Of a DNA stretch of 22,972 bases, positions 10,372 to 20,512 are shown in pieces. Made by a program: the position numbers and the translations under genes. Below the pieces are notes generated by a model. That model ran no database searches. It was not told the DNA's origin and saw only the letters and a program-made list of their open reading frames with translations. Source of the DNA: Acephala macrosclerotiorum (Eukaryota; Ascomycota; Leotiomycetes; Helotiales; Mollisiaceae); contig MU119734.1 of NCBI GenBank assembly GCA_014904845.1, forward strand, positions 1-22,972, read 5' to 3'. Each line of letters begins with the position of its first letter. The first letter of the stretch is position 1.

Positions 10372-10376
10372 ATTAA
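10372..10376. repeat. Target-site duplication, right (ATTAA)
   Basis: Matches 4033-4037 exactly and abuts the last base of the 3' LTR. From here the AT-rich host sequence interrupted by the Copia insertion resumes. Confidence 0.75.
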
Positions 10377-10419
10377 TTTTTGAAATTAATTATTTATAAA
10401 AAAATATATATAATTTTAT

Positions 10420-10701
10420 TATAATTTTTAAAAGTTTTATATTTATTATTTTTATTAAATATAATTATATTTTATTAATTTACGTAATAACGAATTAATA
10501 AAATCGTTTTAAATTTAAAATTTAATAATATTTAATTATAATCGTAATATAAATTATAAAATTTTGAAATTTTTAAATAAATTAATTAAATTATTATATT
10601 TAAATATTTTAATTAAATTTAAATAAAATTGCTTATTATTAAAAATAATAATTTTATATAATATAAAAAAAATTAATATTAATTTTTAAATTAAATAAAT
10701 A
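10420..10701. repeat. RIP-mutated 3' fragment of the TG...CA repeat (third copy)
   Basis: Matches the right part of the repeat at 1784-2777 after allowing C-to-T and G-to-A change: about 10448-10540 corresponds to 2398-2490, and about 10555-10701 to 2635-2777, with an internal deletion. The last 21 bases (10681-10701) align to 2757-2777 with one non-RIP difference, which confirms the right end of the element. Here some CpGs have also been lost. Confidence 0.6.
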
Positions 10702-10705
10702 ATAA

Positions 10706-10820
10706 TATAAAATTTTATTATATTTATATTATTATATTATTATAATAATAATTTTTTATAAATAAATTAAAAATTTTCTTTATAAAATTTTATTATATTT
10801 ATATTATTATATTATTATAA
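10706..10820. repeat. Perfect 40-bp direct repeat pair, AT-only
   Basis: The 40 bases at 10706-10745 are repeated exactly at 10781-10820 (75-bp period). Both are pure A/T. The second copy ends three bases before the TG start of the repeat at 10824. Low complexity makes function unlikely, but an exact 40-bp match in mutated DNA suggests a duplication later than most of the RIP. Confidence 0.7.
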
Positions 10821-10823
10821 AAA

Positions 10824-12156
10824 TGTTTTTTTTGTTTCGAAAAAAAAAATTCGTTCGTCGATTTACAAGTAAATTAATCAGTAAACGAGTTTTTTTTTTT
10901 TTATTCGATGTATATTTTGTTTTACAAATCTCGTAAAAACGTTTTTACAAAGAATTATAAAGTTTTTAATTTTAGTAATTTATTTTTATTTTAAGTTTTA
11001 AATTAAAATTTTTTAATTTGAACGTTTTATAAATATTTGAAATTGATATAATTATTAAAAAATAATAATTTGAAATTTTATTAAGCGATAAAATCGATAA
11101 ATTAATAAGTTTTTTAGTATTTAAAATAAAAACGTATTTTTTGTAGAGTTTTATATTATTAAAAAAATATTTTTTAAGATTTTTATTTTTTATATTGAGT
11201 TATTATAATCGATTCAATTAATTTGAATTTTTTTATTTAGTATATAATTTTTAAAAAAAATTCTTTAAAACTTTTTTCGAGAATTACGTAATTATTTTAG
11301 TATTTAAATACTTTAATACCTTAGATAAAAACGCATTTCTAATAAAGTTTTATATCAAAAAAACATTTTTTAAAATTTTCGTTTTTTATATTAAATTGCT
11401 ATAATTGATTCTATTAATTATAAATACTTATTATAATTATATTTACTAGAGAAAAACTTTTTAAAAAAAAATTTAAATACTATACAACTATAAAATTAAA
11501 ATAAGATTTTAATGTACTAATATTTCAATATTCAAAGTAAAAACGCATTTTTAGAGTTTTATATTAAAAAAATATTCTTTGAGATTTTCGTTTTTTATAT
11601 CGAATTATTACAATCGATTTAATTAATTCAAATTATTTTCTTTAGTATATAATTTCAAAAAAAAAACTTTTAAAACTTTTCTCGAAAATTGCGTAACTAT
11701 AAAAATATTAAACGTTTAAATAAATAAATACTTTAATATTTAAAATAAAAACGTATTAAAAATTTTTATAATCGTTATTTTTATTAAATACGATTATATT
11801 TTATTAATTTGCATAATAATAAATTAATAAAATCGTTTAAAATTTAAAATTTAAAAATATTTAATTAAATTTCAATTTATTTATAAGTTTTATATGATTT
11901 AAATTAATTAATATATTATAATTATAAACGCAACGTAATCGCATATAAATCGAGATTTTAGTATTTTTTATCGAATCGATTATATATTAATTCGAAATTA
12001 CAAAATTATTGAATTTCTTAATAAATCAATCAAATCATTGCATTTGAATACTTCGATTAAATTTGATATTTTTCGTCTATAATTGAAATAATTCGTGCCA
12101 CGTGAATAATACGTGATTTAATAAAAATTAATATTAATCTTTAAAACGAACGATTA
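10824..12156. repeat. RIP-mutated long copy of the TG...CA repeat with tandem units
   Basis: Collinear with 1784-2777 from the same TGTTTTT start to about 12156, with most C and G replaced by T and A. It is longer because the unit that is single in the unmutated copy (about 2083-2300, starting at an AAACGCA motif) is present three times, beginning near 11129, 11325 and 11539 (spacing about 196-214 bp). The hairpin arms of the unmutated copy are destroyed by the mutations. No coding potential. Confidence 0.7.
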
Positions 12157-12969
12157 ATAATAATTTTTTTATAAATAATTTATAATTAATATTAAATTAA
12201 AAGTTTTTATAAACTGGAAAAATAATAAACAATCTATATATATTAAAAAAAATTCCGACTCGATTAATTATTAAAAATTTACAAATTATAATAACAAAAG
12301 CATAAACCATGTTTAATAGCTTTGAATATATACTTCAAGCTGCCATGGTAGAATTTCTTGCCATCTGGGCTGTCTCCTCAGGACGTTGTCTTTCTTGTTT
12401 GATAAAGTGGAAGTGTTAGACTAAGCGCTTAATAGCCCCTAGAAAACTTGAGGCCAACTTCCTTGAGTTCGATGAGGGATTTGAAATAGGAAGGAATCTA
12501 GACGACATGAGAGAATCAAGATCTGCTTGACAAAAATGCAAATACTAGCAGCAGTAATAATTGACCAACGCGAAGACCAGCAAATAGCAATAACACACCA
12601 AACATCTTCTATCTCTCGACTACCTACCTTTTCACTCGAAAAGACATTAAAGTTACTCGCTCAGCCTCGGGCAAACCCTCCCTCCGACCCTTACATGTCT
12701 CGGCGCCCCTTACCCATTCCAGTCCCTGCAGGGACGCCCCGTTCTATATCCCTCAGGTGTCGCTACCAACCGCGTGCTTTGCCGCTCCCCAAGCGAATGC
12801 GAAGCGTACCAACCGTACGACCACGGAGTGATTCTTGGCCGTCATGACTTGGATTCCGAACGCCTCTTTTCCCAGGCTTCAAGATATAGATATCCCTTAC
12901 TCCATCTATCCTCGAGCCTCATCCAAAGTTTTCTGAAAGCTCGATTTTCTGTGAGTTGTTGGGGGCAAA
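12157..12969. other. Compartment boundary and probable upstream region of the RTA1-like gene
   Basis: AT-rich DNA gives way to normal composition at about 12,290. The rest up to the start codon at 12970 shows no convincing gene: a 106-codon frame at 12527-12847 has no recognisable motif and overlaps pyrimidine-rich sequence typical of a fungal promoter or 5' leader. The context just before the start codon (GGCAAAATGTC) is good for fungal translation. Confidence 0.5.
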
Positions 12970-14450
12970 ATGTCGTTCCCCACAGTTCTCCTTCACAACG
13001 GAACAACCATACACTGCGATTCAAACCCAGAGATCTATCCATGTATCACTGCTGCGCTAGCATGTTGGGATTCGAGCAGTAATTGTTTTGGTTTGATTTT
13101 TGATGTTGCGAATAAGACTGGATTGGGGATTATTCCTTCTGAATACGTATGTCTTTTCACTTTCCCAACTTTCCCATATTCTACACTTTGAGCGAACCCC
13201 TCCTAGCTTTCATCATGAGAAGTCAGGAGAGACGAGGAAGTCCTCGCAAGGCTGGGGCATTCACCACCTATCCGGATTCAAATCTACTCACACAACCACA
13301 GTGCAACCAAACAATCTGCCCCCTCTCTACCTACAACCAAGCCTGGTTCTCCTACCTCCCTAGCCTCCCCGGTAATGCCCTCTATGAAGCACTCTTTTTC
13401 ATCCTCCTAGTCCTCCAACTATTCCTCGGAATCCGCTATAAGACATGGGGGTTTCTGATTGGCATGGTTTCGGGTCTGATATTAGAGGTTACGGGGTATA
13501 TTGGGAGGTTGGAGTTGCATTTTAATCCGTTTAAAAAGAGTCCTTTTTTGGTGTATTTGGTGCCGTTGACGATGGGGCCGGCGTTTTTGAGTGCGGCTGT
13601 TTATCGTAAGTTTGCTTTCTTTATTTGCTGTTGTGAGGGCCAGTGTGGGAATGATGATTGTCCGACGATGCTTGGGACATTGTATGATGGAGAGATGCTG
13701 ACATGCGATGAACGTTCTAGTCTGCCTCTCTAGAATTGTCGTATTATACGGACCAAAATTATCCCGTTTCTCACCACGCACATACACCATCACCTTCATA
13801 TCGTGCGACATATTTTCGCTCATCTTGCAAGCCATTGGTAAGTCTTCTCTTCGTAACGCGGCTGAATGAATGTCCCGGGGTTGTTGGGACATTAGCACAA
13901 GAAAATGTACCGATTCTGAGATTCCGCAGGTGGAGGAATGGCGTCCACCGCCAATACCCAGAAGGGAGTTCATACAGGAACGCACATTATGATTGCTGGT
14001 CTCTCGTTCCAGGTCACTTCTCTTCTTTTGTTCATCGGACTTTGTATCGATTTCGCCATTGCCGTCCGCCGCTCCCGCTCCACCTTGTCTGCGAACTCAG
14101 TGTCCCAGACTTGGTTATTCAAATCCTTTCTCTGCGCTCTGGCAATTGCCACGATCGGAATCTTCGTAAGAAGTGTATTCCGAGTAGCAGAATTGAGCAA
14201 AGGGTTCCACGGTCCGTTGGACAATCAGGAAGCAACCTACATGGTGCTGGAAGGAATGATGATTCTGATGGCTTGTATTGCGTTGACATTGTTCCATCCC
14301 GGAGTTTGCTTCCAGGGACAGTGGGATAGTGCGGACTTCCATTTGACGAAGAAGAGGAAAGTGGATGGGGGTGATGAGGCGACTCCGGGATCGGTGTCGG
14401 AAATGGATAATGTTAGGAAACAGGCTGCTGTGGGCGAGACGGAACAGTAG
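12970..14450 (+). CDS. RTA1-like seven-helix membrane protein
   Basis: Four exons, 12970-13146, 13302-13605, 13721-13837 and 13930-14450, give 372 residues with all introns GT-AG (155, 115 and 92 nt). The protein matches the fungal RTA1 family (RTA1/RSB1-like), plasma-membrane proteins tied to sphingoid-base export and resistance to lipophilic toxicants. Seen here: a Cys-containing N-terminal outer segment (HCDSNPEIYPC), then about seven hydrophobic helices, the family hallmark QAIGGG at residues 197-202 (across intron 3), and a charged cytoplasmic tail ending in GETEQ. Length is somewhat above the 300-350 common in the family. It converges with the methyltransferase, with only 98 bp between stop codons. 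The substrate cannot be read from sequence. Confidence 0.9.
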
Positions 14451-14548
14451 AGTAGATCGTGATTGTTGCGGCAGTAGATAGATCCGCTCTGTTTTAGAGA
14501 CGTCTCCCAAGCTAGCATAGATGTTGTGATATGGCAAGCCTTACCGAC

Positions 14549-16003
14549 TCAAGGCTCATGCTCAAATGGTTTCCGCCCATACACTACATTGCTTCACTTT
14601 GTTAGCAAATAATCGCAAGGAACAGCTTCACACTTACACATCAAGATACCCATGAACACTCTTGTCCTTCAACGCCGCCCTAATCTGCGCAGCAAAAACC
14701 TGAACCTCCAACGGACTCCACCCACCGACACTAGTCAACATCCTCATCGCGAACCCCTCAATCCCCTGCGTAACTCTCAACTGATTCCACTTCCCAATCT
14801 CCCTCAACTTCGGATCAGAACTCCACTCATTCATCGGCCACTTCGCCCTCGTCTCACACACATCCACAAACCCAGCCCTCTCCATCGAAACCTTCAACTT
14901 ATTCCAAATATCGATATCTTTCCCTCTCTTCTTGCTCAATTCCGTCATTATAGTCCCATATCTCGTGAATACATGATCTGGACCAACAGTATCGTCGTCG
15001 CTGACAGGGGTGATAGAGTGTTCGGCACACTCGAGGTAGCCGCCTGGTTTGAGGGTTTGGTAGGCTTGGATGAAGAGTTCGTCCCAGTCCCCAACTGAGC
15101 CGAACATCTCGCGGATGTGGATGAAGTCGTAGGATTCGGGATGGAAGGTCCAGGGGAGGGTTGCGTCGTCAATTTCGAAGATGCAGTTTGGGGGGACCCA
15201 TTGGGGTTGAATGGGGGAGAGATCAATTCCGGATACTATTGCGGAGGGGAAGGTGTCGGCCATGTCGCTGGCAGAGTTAGCACTTCATATCGCAAGCAGA
15301 GAGAGTATGAAGACTTACATAGCCCAAATACCAGTTCCAGTTCCAACATCAAGAACATTCTGTGATGCTCCGAATAAGCAATTGATCTGCAAGGCAAGAC
15401 GTGAAGATTACTGACCTGCGGATTCCGTATCGGCGCCAAATACAATTGATTATCAAATGTCAACAACCACAAATGATGAGCCATATCCTGCTGATCATTA
15501 TGAATCTTATCATTAGGAGCCCAGTAAGCACCATCTCGATACGCATGATATCTCCTTCCATTCTCAAACCGGAATTTGGTGATTTCGGACGAGATAGAAG
15601 CTTCACTGGACTGAAGGGACTCCCCATATGCGGAGTCGTGGTCAGCCTCGCTATCTAGGTCTTCGAACTCCTCTTGATCGGCAACAGATGAAGCGGCTCC
15701 TGGGACTAGGTTTGGTAGCGGTCCAGGGACAGACGCGGCTGCTGGAATTGTCGCGTATGCAGAGTCGCCATCAGCATCAGCATCAGCATCAGCATCAGCA
15801 TCAGCATCAGCATTCCCGTTGTCGTGGTCTTCGAGGTCCTGATCCCGCCACTCCGGTTGATCCGGGACGGGCTGGAGTGAAGCGGCATCAGGAACTAAGT
15901 TTGGCAATTGCCCGACAATGTGTGGCGCTGGTTGGTCTCCTGACAGACCGGTCTCATGGCGATCGATGTCAGCATCGAGAACATCCAGCTTTGGATCGCT
16001 CAT
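14549..16003 (-). CDS. SAM-dependent methyltransferase, LaeA/TAM type, with Asp-Ala-rich N-terminus
   Basis: Exons on the minus strand: 16003-15416, 15359-15319, 15267-14638 and 14591-14549, giving 433 residues; introns of 56, 51 and 46 nt, the last two with CTAAC branch points. Residues 1-150 are acidic and low-complexity, with seven Ala-Asp repeats and a duplicated LPNLVPxAAS motif. The catalytic half has the family's HHLWLLTFDNQLYLAPI lead-in, SAM motif I LDVGTGTGIWAI (about 199-210), DLSPIQPQWVPPNC, an IDD motif, and LKPGGYLE. The tiny last exon restores the conserved C-terminal YGRKP. Relatives include LaeA-like regulators and secondary-metabolite methyltransferases; which role applies is unknown. 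The first intron has an earlier AG that would leave a 29-nt intron, judged too short. Confidence 0.88.
15769..15810. repeat. Hexanucleotide microsatellite (CATCAG)7
   Basis: Seven perfect CATCAG units lie within exon 1 of the methyltransferase and encode alternating Ala and Asp on the minus strand. Unit changes keep the frame, so repeat number is likely to vary between strains without breaking the gene. Confidence 0.95.
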
Positions 16004-16462
16004 TGTTCGTTTCGTATTTGCAGATTTGCCGTCGACAAGAAAGCAAAGTTAGTTGCCGTTACCGTTTAGCGATGTTGGGGTACCGAGGGTAAGGTCCGTT
16101 CCGAGCGTTGTAGGGACACACCGCGGGGTGTTCAGTGCTCTCCTCGGCTTACGAAGTACAGGGCTTTTTGATTGTTAAGCGAGAGAAAATACGTCCAAAT
16201 TCTGTCGAAAATCCGAGGAGTCTGCCCAATCAGCTGTCCGGAATATCTCTTTTGGGTCTGCAATTGGGTAATCTGGGTGGCGATGTTTTAACAATTAAAA
16301 GGGCCCGTACTTCGTATTAATAGAACCAGGTACGGCAGGTAACAAGGTGACAGGGTATCTCAGCCCCTCGACCCGATAAGGACATCTTGGGAAAACTTCT
16401 CATTTTAACCAGATATTAAGCCCAATTCTGGAACAGTAATTAAACACGAAAAGCCTATCAAA
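16004..16462. promoter_or_regulatory. Divergent intergenic region between methyltransferase and monooxygenase
   Basis: 459 bp between two opposite start codons, so it should hold both promoters. An inverted repeat ACACC-GCGG-GGTGT (16118-16131, containing CCGCGG) is the clearest candidate regulator site. No open frame with recognisable content is present. A shared promoter would allow joint control, but that is inference from layout only. Confidence 0.45.
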
Positions 16463-18020
16463 ATGGCTAGCAATGCTGGTAACGAGTGCTTGGAGCCAGC
16501 CGGAGGTCCGGTTTTGATCATTGGTGCTGGTGAGTTTGGAGCCCCGGATTTGGATCTAACGTGCAGGCGGGCGGACTGCAGCAGACTCGTGCGGTGCTGA
16601 CTTGTGTGTAACGAATAGGTTGTACTGGTCTGAGCCTTGCACAAGGCCTCAAGAAGGTTTGTAGGTCTTCAGACCGGGGACGCTTTCGGCTAATAGTGTG
16701 AAAGGCTGGCATCAAATCGATTGTCTTCGAAAGAGAGCCGGCGAACCTTCAGCGTGCACGGGATTGGAACTTTGGAACGCATTGGTACGTTCTCTGAGAG
16801 TCATTGCCAGTATGAACCTAGACTTGACGTACAGTTTTACCTTCAGATGAACCGTTTCGATCGCTCTCATTCATCCTCTTGCTAATGATTGCCCCGCTAA
16901 CCCACCATCCAGGGGAATCCCAATCCTCAAGACCCTCATACCACCAGAAGCCTTCGCCCAGCTCGAGTCCGCACAAGTCGATCCCAATAGGCCCTGTCCG
17001 CCCGCAGAACCCATCAAATTCCTAAACGGCCAGACAGGAGAACAAATCGGCGAAGCAGTAACCCCACATCTCTACCGCCTCAGACGCAGCAAACTCCGCG
17101 CCTTGATCGCCAACGGCATCGATATCCAATACAGCAAAGACCTTGTTGACATCACTTACTCGCCCGATGGCTCTACAGTAACCGCGCACTTCGCCGACGG
17201 CTCGACGACAGATGGATCAATTCTGGTTGGAGCCGATGGGACACGATCCATTGTCCGGCACCTCCTCGGGGCGGAGAGAGCAGCTCTAACACGCCTCCCA
17301 TTCTGCGCCTCAATCGTGCAAGCAAAATACACCACCCCCCAAGTAAAGTTCCTCCGCTCCTTCCACCCCCTATTCATCGCCGCCCCTCACCCAGAAGGTT
17401 ACATGGGCTGGGTCGGACTCCACTCCGCCCCAGATGTCAACGACCCTGAGAACTGGATTATGAATCATTATATCTCCTGGCATTGTACGCATGAGGAACA
17501 GGATGAGATGAAGGATTGGAGTAATGAGAAGCAGTTAGAACAGGTTAAGAGGTTTGCGGAGAAATTTTGTGAGCCGTTTAGGAGTGCTTATGGGTGGTTG
17601 AAGGATGATCATCCGGTTTGGTGGGCGCCGTTGACACAGTGGGATCCGAGTGAGGAGGGGCATCGGTGGGATAATCGTGCTGGGGGGGTGACGTTGGCGG
17701 GGGATGCGGCGCATCCTATGACTTTTCGTAAGTTGTACCTTGAAGAGGAAAGATCGAAAAGAGGGAGGACTAACATCAAAGCAGAGCGTGGGCAAGGCTT
17801 GAACTCGGGAATCAAAGATGCATCCGAGCTTCTCAATCAGATCGTGGATATTGTGCAGTCGAAGAAGACTAGACAAGAGGCAATAGATGCGTACGAGAAA
17901 GAGATGATAGAGAGAACAGGGATGGAGGTGAGATTGTCGGCTGAGAATACCAGAATGGTGCATGTCTGGAGTGAAGTGAAGCAAAGCCCCCTCTTTTCGA
18001 AAGGATTCTCGAAACAATAG
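16463..18020 (+). CDS. FAD-dependent monooxygenase (aromatic hydroxylase type)
   Basis: Five exons, 16463-16529, 16619-16656, 16705-16784, 16913-17727 and 17785-18020, give 411 residues. Introns are 89, 48, 128 and 57 nt; the second uses a GTTTGT donor, the others GTGAGT, GTACGT and GTAAGT. Landmarks of the PF01494 family are all present: the Rossmann GAGCTG (residues 21-26) ending in VFERE, the GADG motif (168-171), and the second FAD motif LAGDAAHPMTF followed across intron 4 by QRGQGLNSGIKDA (GD at 325-326). Such enzymes use FAD and NAD(P)H to hydroxylate or epoxidise small molecules in the cytosol; the substrate is unknown. Start context CAAAATGG is good. Divergent partner: the methyltransferase. 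Confidence 0.92.
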
Positions 18021-19084
18021 CATTCCTGCGATCTAGAATTCAAACAAGGGCTTCAAAACGATCATGGTTTGAGTAACTCAGTAGAGTTACTAGAGACTGA
18101 GCTTGCACCAAGACAGGAAGACCTATAACAGATGGGTGCATTGTCGCCATTCGCGGAAGCCACATGTGAACCAATCAGGTTTGTCAAAATGGTATTCTAG
18201 CTTTCATCCTTAGATTTCCGCTTGGAATACGCAGGTGCTTCGATCAGTAGAGCTCTGTTTCAAGAAATTCGAAGGTAGGTAATATACATAGTAGGACTAT
18301 GGTGCTCTGCAGGCATCTTGTAGTCAGCGATATGATGGGAAGGCCCAAATCCTACCTACTGAGGACCTCCAATTGACCTCAGAGACCTCACGTGTGCCCA
18401 TCGGGAAACTTGGAAATGCTGTGCCACCGAAGGAAACTTGGTAGGAGAGGCTAGATATGAAAGAGAATGGTCAATGATCGTACCATACTCACGATCAGAT
18501 GGTTAGCAAAGACATAATTCGCTGTGAAGTGCGCAATGTTGTAATTTGGATATTGTCTTGAGAAGGAGGAGTTTCCGAAAGACTAGCGTGGACCGGAGAT
18601 ATGTTGTTCCGTCGCTCACGGCAGGATCAACAGAACTTCTAAGCTCGCCAAAGTCCATGACGAAGATCGACAACAACACTTCAAAAACCTGTCATCTGCC
18701 ACCTTCTTGGTCGCATCTGAATCAGTCAGCCCGCTGCAGGTAAATCAGGGTCTTCCAAGACATCTTTTGCTACACAAAATTAATCATTTGAAGCACAACT
18801 AACTGCGCAGTCGGCCGGCCTTTCCTCAAACTTCGAAGCCAACATCAAGAATTATCTCCGGGCCAGGATTCTTATGCAGTCATAGGAGCTTCGAATCTTC
18901 CAGCAGACCTCAAGTGTGACTGTGGCGGACAGTATCCAGCGAAATACCAGCGTGGAGAGGATATAAAAGGTCAAGGAATATTCCAGTTGAGGTTGTCAAC
19001 ACCGTTCAACGAATTCGAGCCAGGAATACCACCTGTGGACATCTGCGTTGACGTTGAACAAGACATCAATTACAGCCATCCATC
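18021..19084. other. Intergenic region with TATA-containing promoter of the acetyltransferase
   Basis: About 1060 bp of normal composition. Frames here (for example 65 codons at 18546-18743) have no recognisable domain on either strand, so I call no gene. A TATA box, TATAAAA at 18962-18968, lies 117 bp before the acetyltransferase start codon, at a reasonable distance for a core promoter. The stretch 18100-18900 otherwise shows nothing I can support. Confidence 0.5.
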
Positions 19085-19928
19085 ATGGGCACGCCTTTCT
19101 GTACTTTTCTAGGTCCCTCGAACCTCGACGCATACGACTCGAAGTTCTCCTACTCGCAACAGCCAGAAAGCATACCTAAAACGTTCTTGGATGCTATGGA
19201 AGTCAGAGAAGAGGTGTTTGTCAAGGAGCAAGGAGTTCCTCTAGAGAACGAGTTCGACTCAGATGACGCACGCGCATGCCACTGGGTAAATAAATCCTCT
19301 TTGGTTCCAAGTAGTTGTACTGATGAGCCTGCAGGTTGTCTATGCATCCGTCAACGAAACTGTCCAGCCTGAGCAGAAAGATGTAAATGACAACATCATC
19401 ACCCGAAAGCAGAGCGTCACCAAAAGCCTCCCTATCGGTACTATTCGACTTGTTCCCTTCCCACATCCCCCACATCCTACACCAGGTGCTTCATACACAG
19501 CAGATGCTCTCGAGACGGACCCAGAGAGAGATTTCTCAAAACCTCCGCCATACATTTTCGATCGAGCTACAACGTTCCATGACGGAAAGGAGCCATACAT
19601 AAAGCTTGGACGGATTGCAGTCTTGAAGGAGTTCCGTGGTGCCGGAATTGCGAGACTTTTGGCCAGTTCTGCCATTACCTGGATACAGCAGAACTTCACA
19701 TACTTCAATCCTTCGGTCAAGTCTGTGGGGATGGACAATATGAACGCGTCGAACATTGGAGAGATACCAGTTTGGAAAGGGTTGCTATGCGTCCATGCAC
19801 AGGAACAAGTTGCAAAAACTTGGCAAAAGTGGGGATTTCAGATTGATAAAGAAATGGGTACATGGATGGAGGAAGGTATCCCGCATGTCGGAATGTTTCA
19901 ACGGCTCAATCTGGAACATAGCGACTAA
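19085..19928 (+). CDS. GNAT-family N-acetyltransferase (fungal)
   Basis: Two exons, 19085-19285 and 19335-19928, joined by a 49-nt GT-AG intron with a TACTGAT branch site, encode 264 residues. The N-terminal half has the EVREEVFVKEQGVPLENEFD segment usual at the start of GNAT folds, and the join gives ACHWVVYAS, a core strand. A proline-rich insertion (about 108-140) separates this from the acetyl-CoA loop: LGRIAVLKEFRGAGIARLL, with R-G-A-G at 168-171. The C-terminal part (CVHAQEQVAKTWQKWGF) fits the last helix and strand. The reaction is acetyl transfer from acetyl-CoA to an amine; the acceptor is unknown. The start is supported by its place after the TATA box and the CATCATGG context. Confidence 0.9.
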
Positions 19929-20512
19929 ACTTCGAATCGATACATTCGGATATTTCATAGATAGGACCGGCACCATTAGTAATACCCAGTATTTTCACAG
20001 CTGGAGCATCGATTGCTGTTGGCATACAATCTCGTAGCTTCGGAGCAGAAGGTCATGGCGAGAGGCTTTTGGGTGTGACTTTTTGTGTTGAGGACTCTCG
20101 TCTACATAATCTTCAGTGAAATTACAAACGTCTTGTTGCCATATTCGACCAATCTATGCCTACTTCGGCTCGGACATTGACATCTTGTACTTATTATGGT
20201 GAGCTCGGAGTCCTTCCCCTTCATCCCAATCTGTTAATCTCCATGCAGGACCGAAGTCCAAAGCAGCATTTTACTACGAGACAACTTTGTGGGAGACCCT
20301 ATGCTAAGTGGCTTTTAAAATAGCTTCATGAGCTAACTGACGTCAAACCGCGTGCAGCAAGCTCTTCAACCTCTTCACTACCGACTATTCTTAAGGCGTT
20401 CCTATCATATGCATATCAGAGCGCCTGCACTAAACTGTGATTTGGGGATAAGTTGAATGTTTGTTGCGTGTCGTGACATCGCAGTCAACTTCCCAATTCG
20501 TCTTCGTCATTC
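19929..20512. promoter_or_regulatory. Intergenic region with a CRE/ATF-type palindrome
   Basis: 584 bp between the acetyltransferase stop and the decayed regulator. No gene seen. TGACGTCA at 20338-20345 is a perfect CRE/ATF (bZIP) site, 168 bp before the first codon of the regulator. An 8-bp match can occur by chance, so a regulatory role is only a suggestion. Confidence 0.4.

Noticed and set aside
12527..12847. 106-codon frame upstream of the RTA1-like gene
   Set aside because: Pro/Arg/Ser-rich with no recognisable motif and located in a probable promoter or 5' leader.
13482..13985. 167-codon minus-strand frame
   Set aside because: Antisense to exons 2-4 and introns of the RTA1-like gene; no domain.
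15387..15415. 29-nt intron in the methyltransferase
   Set aside because: Below the usual minimum for fungal introns; the next AG gives a 56-nt intron and removes nine residues absent from the family.
17535..18023. 162-codon minus-strand frame
   Set aside because: Antisense to the monooxygenase, whose family motifs are clear on the plus strand.
18546..18743. 65-codon frame in the gap before the acetyltransferase
   Set aside because: No motif, no good start context and no splice partners; reads like non-coding DNA.
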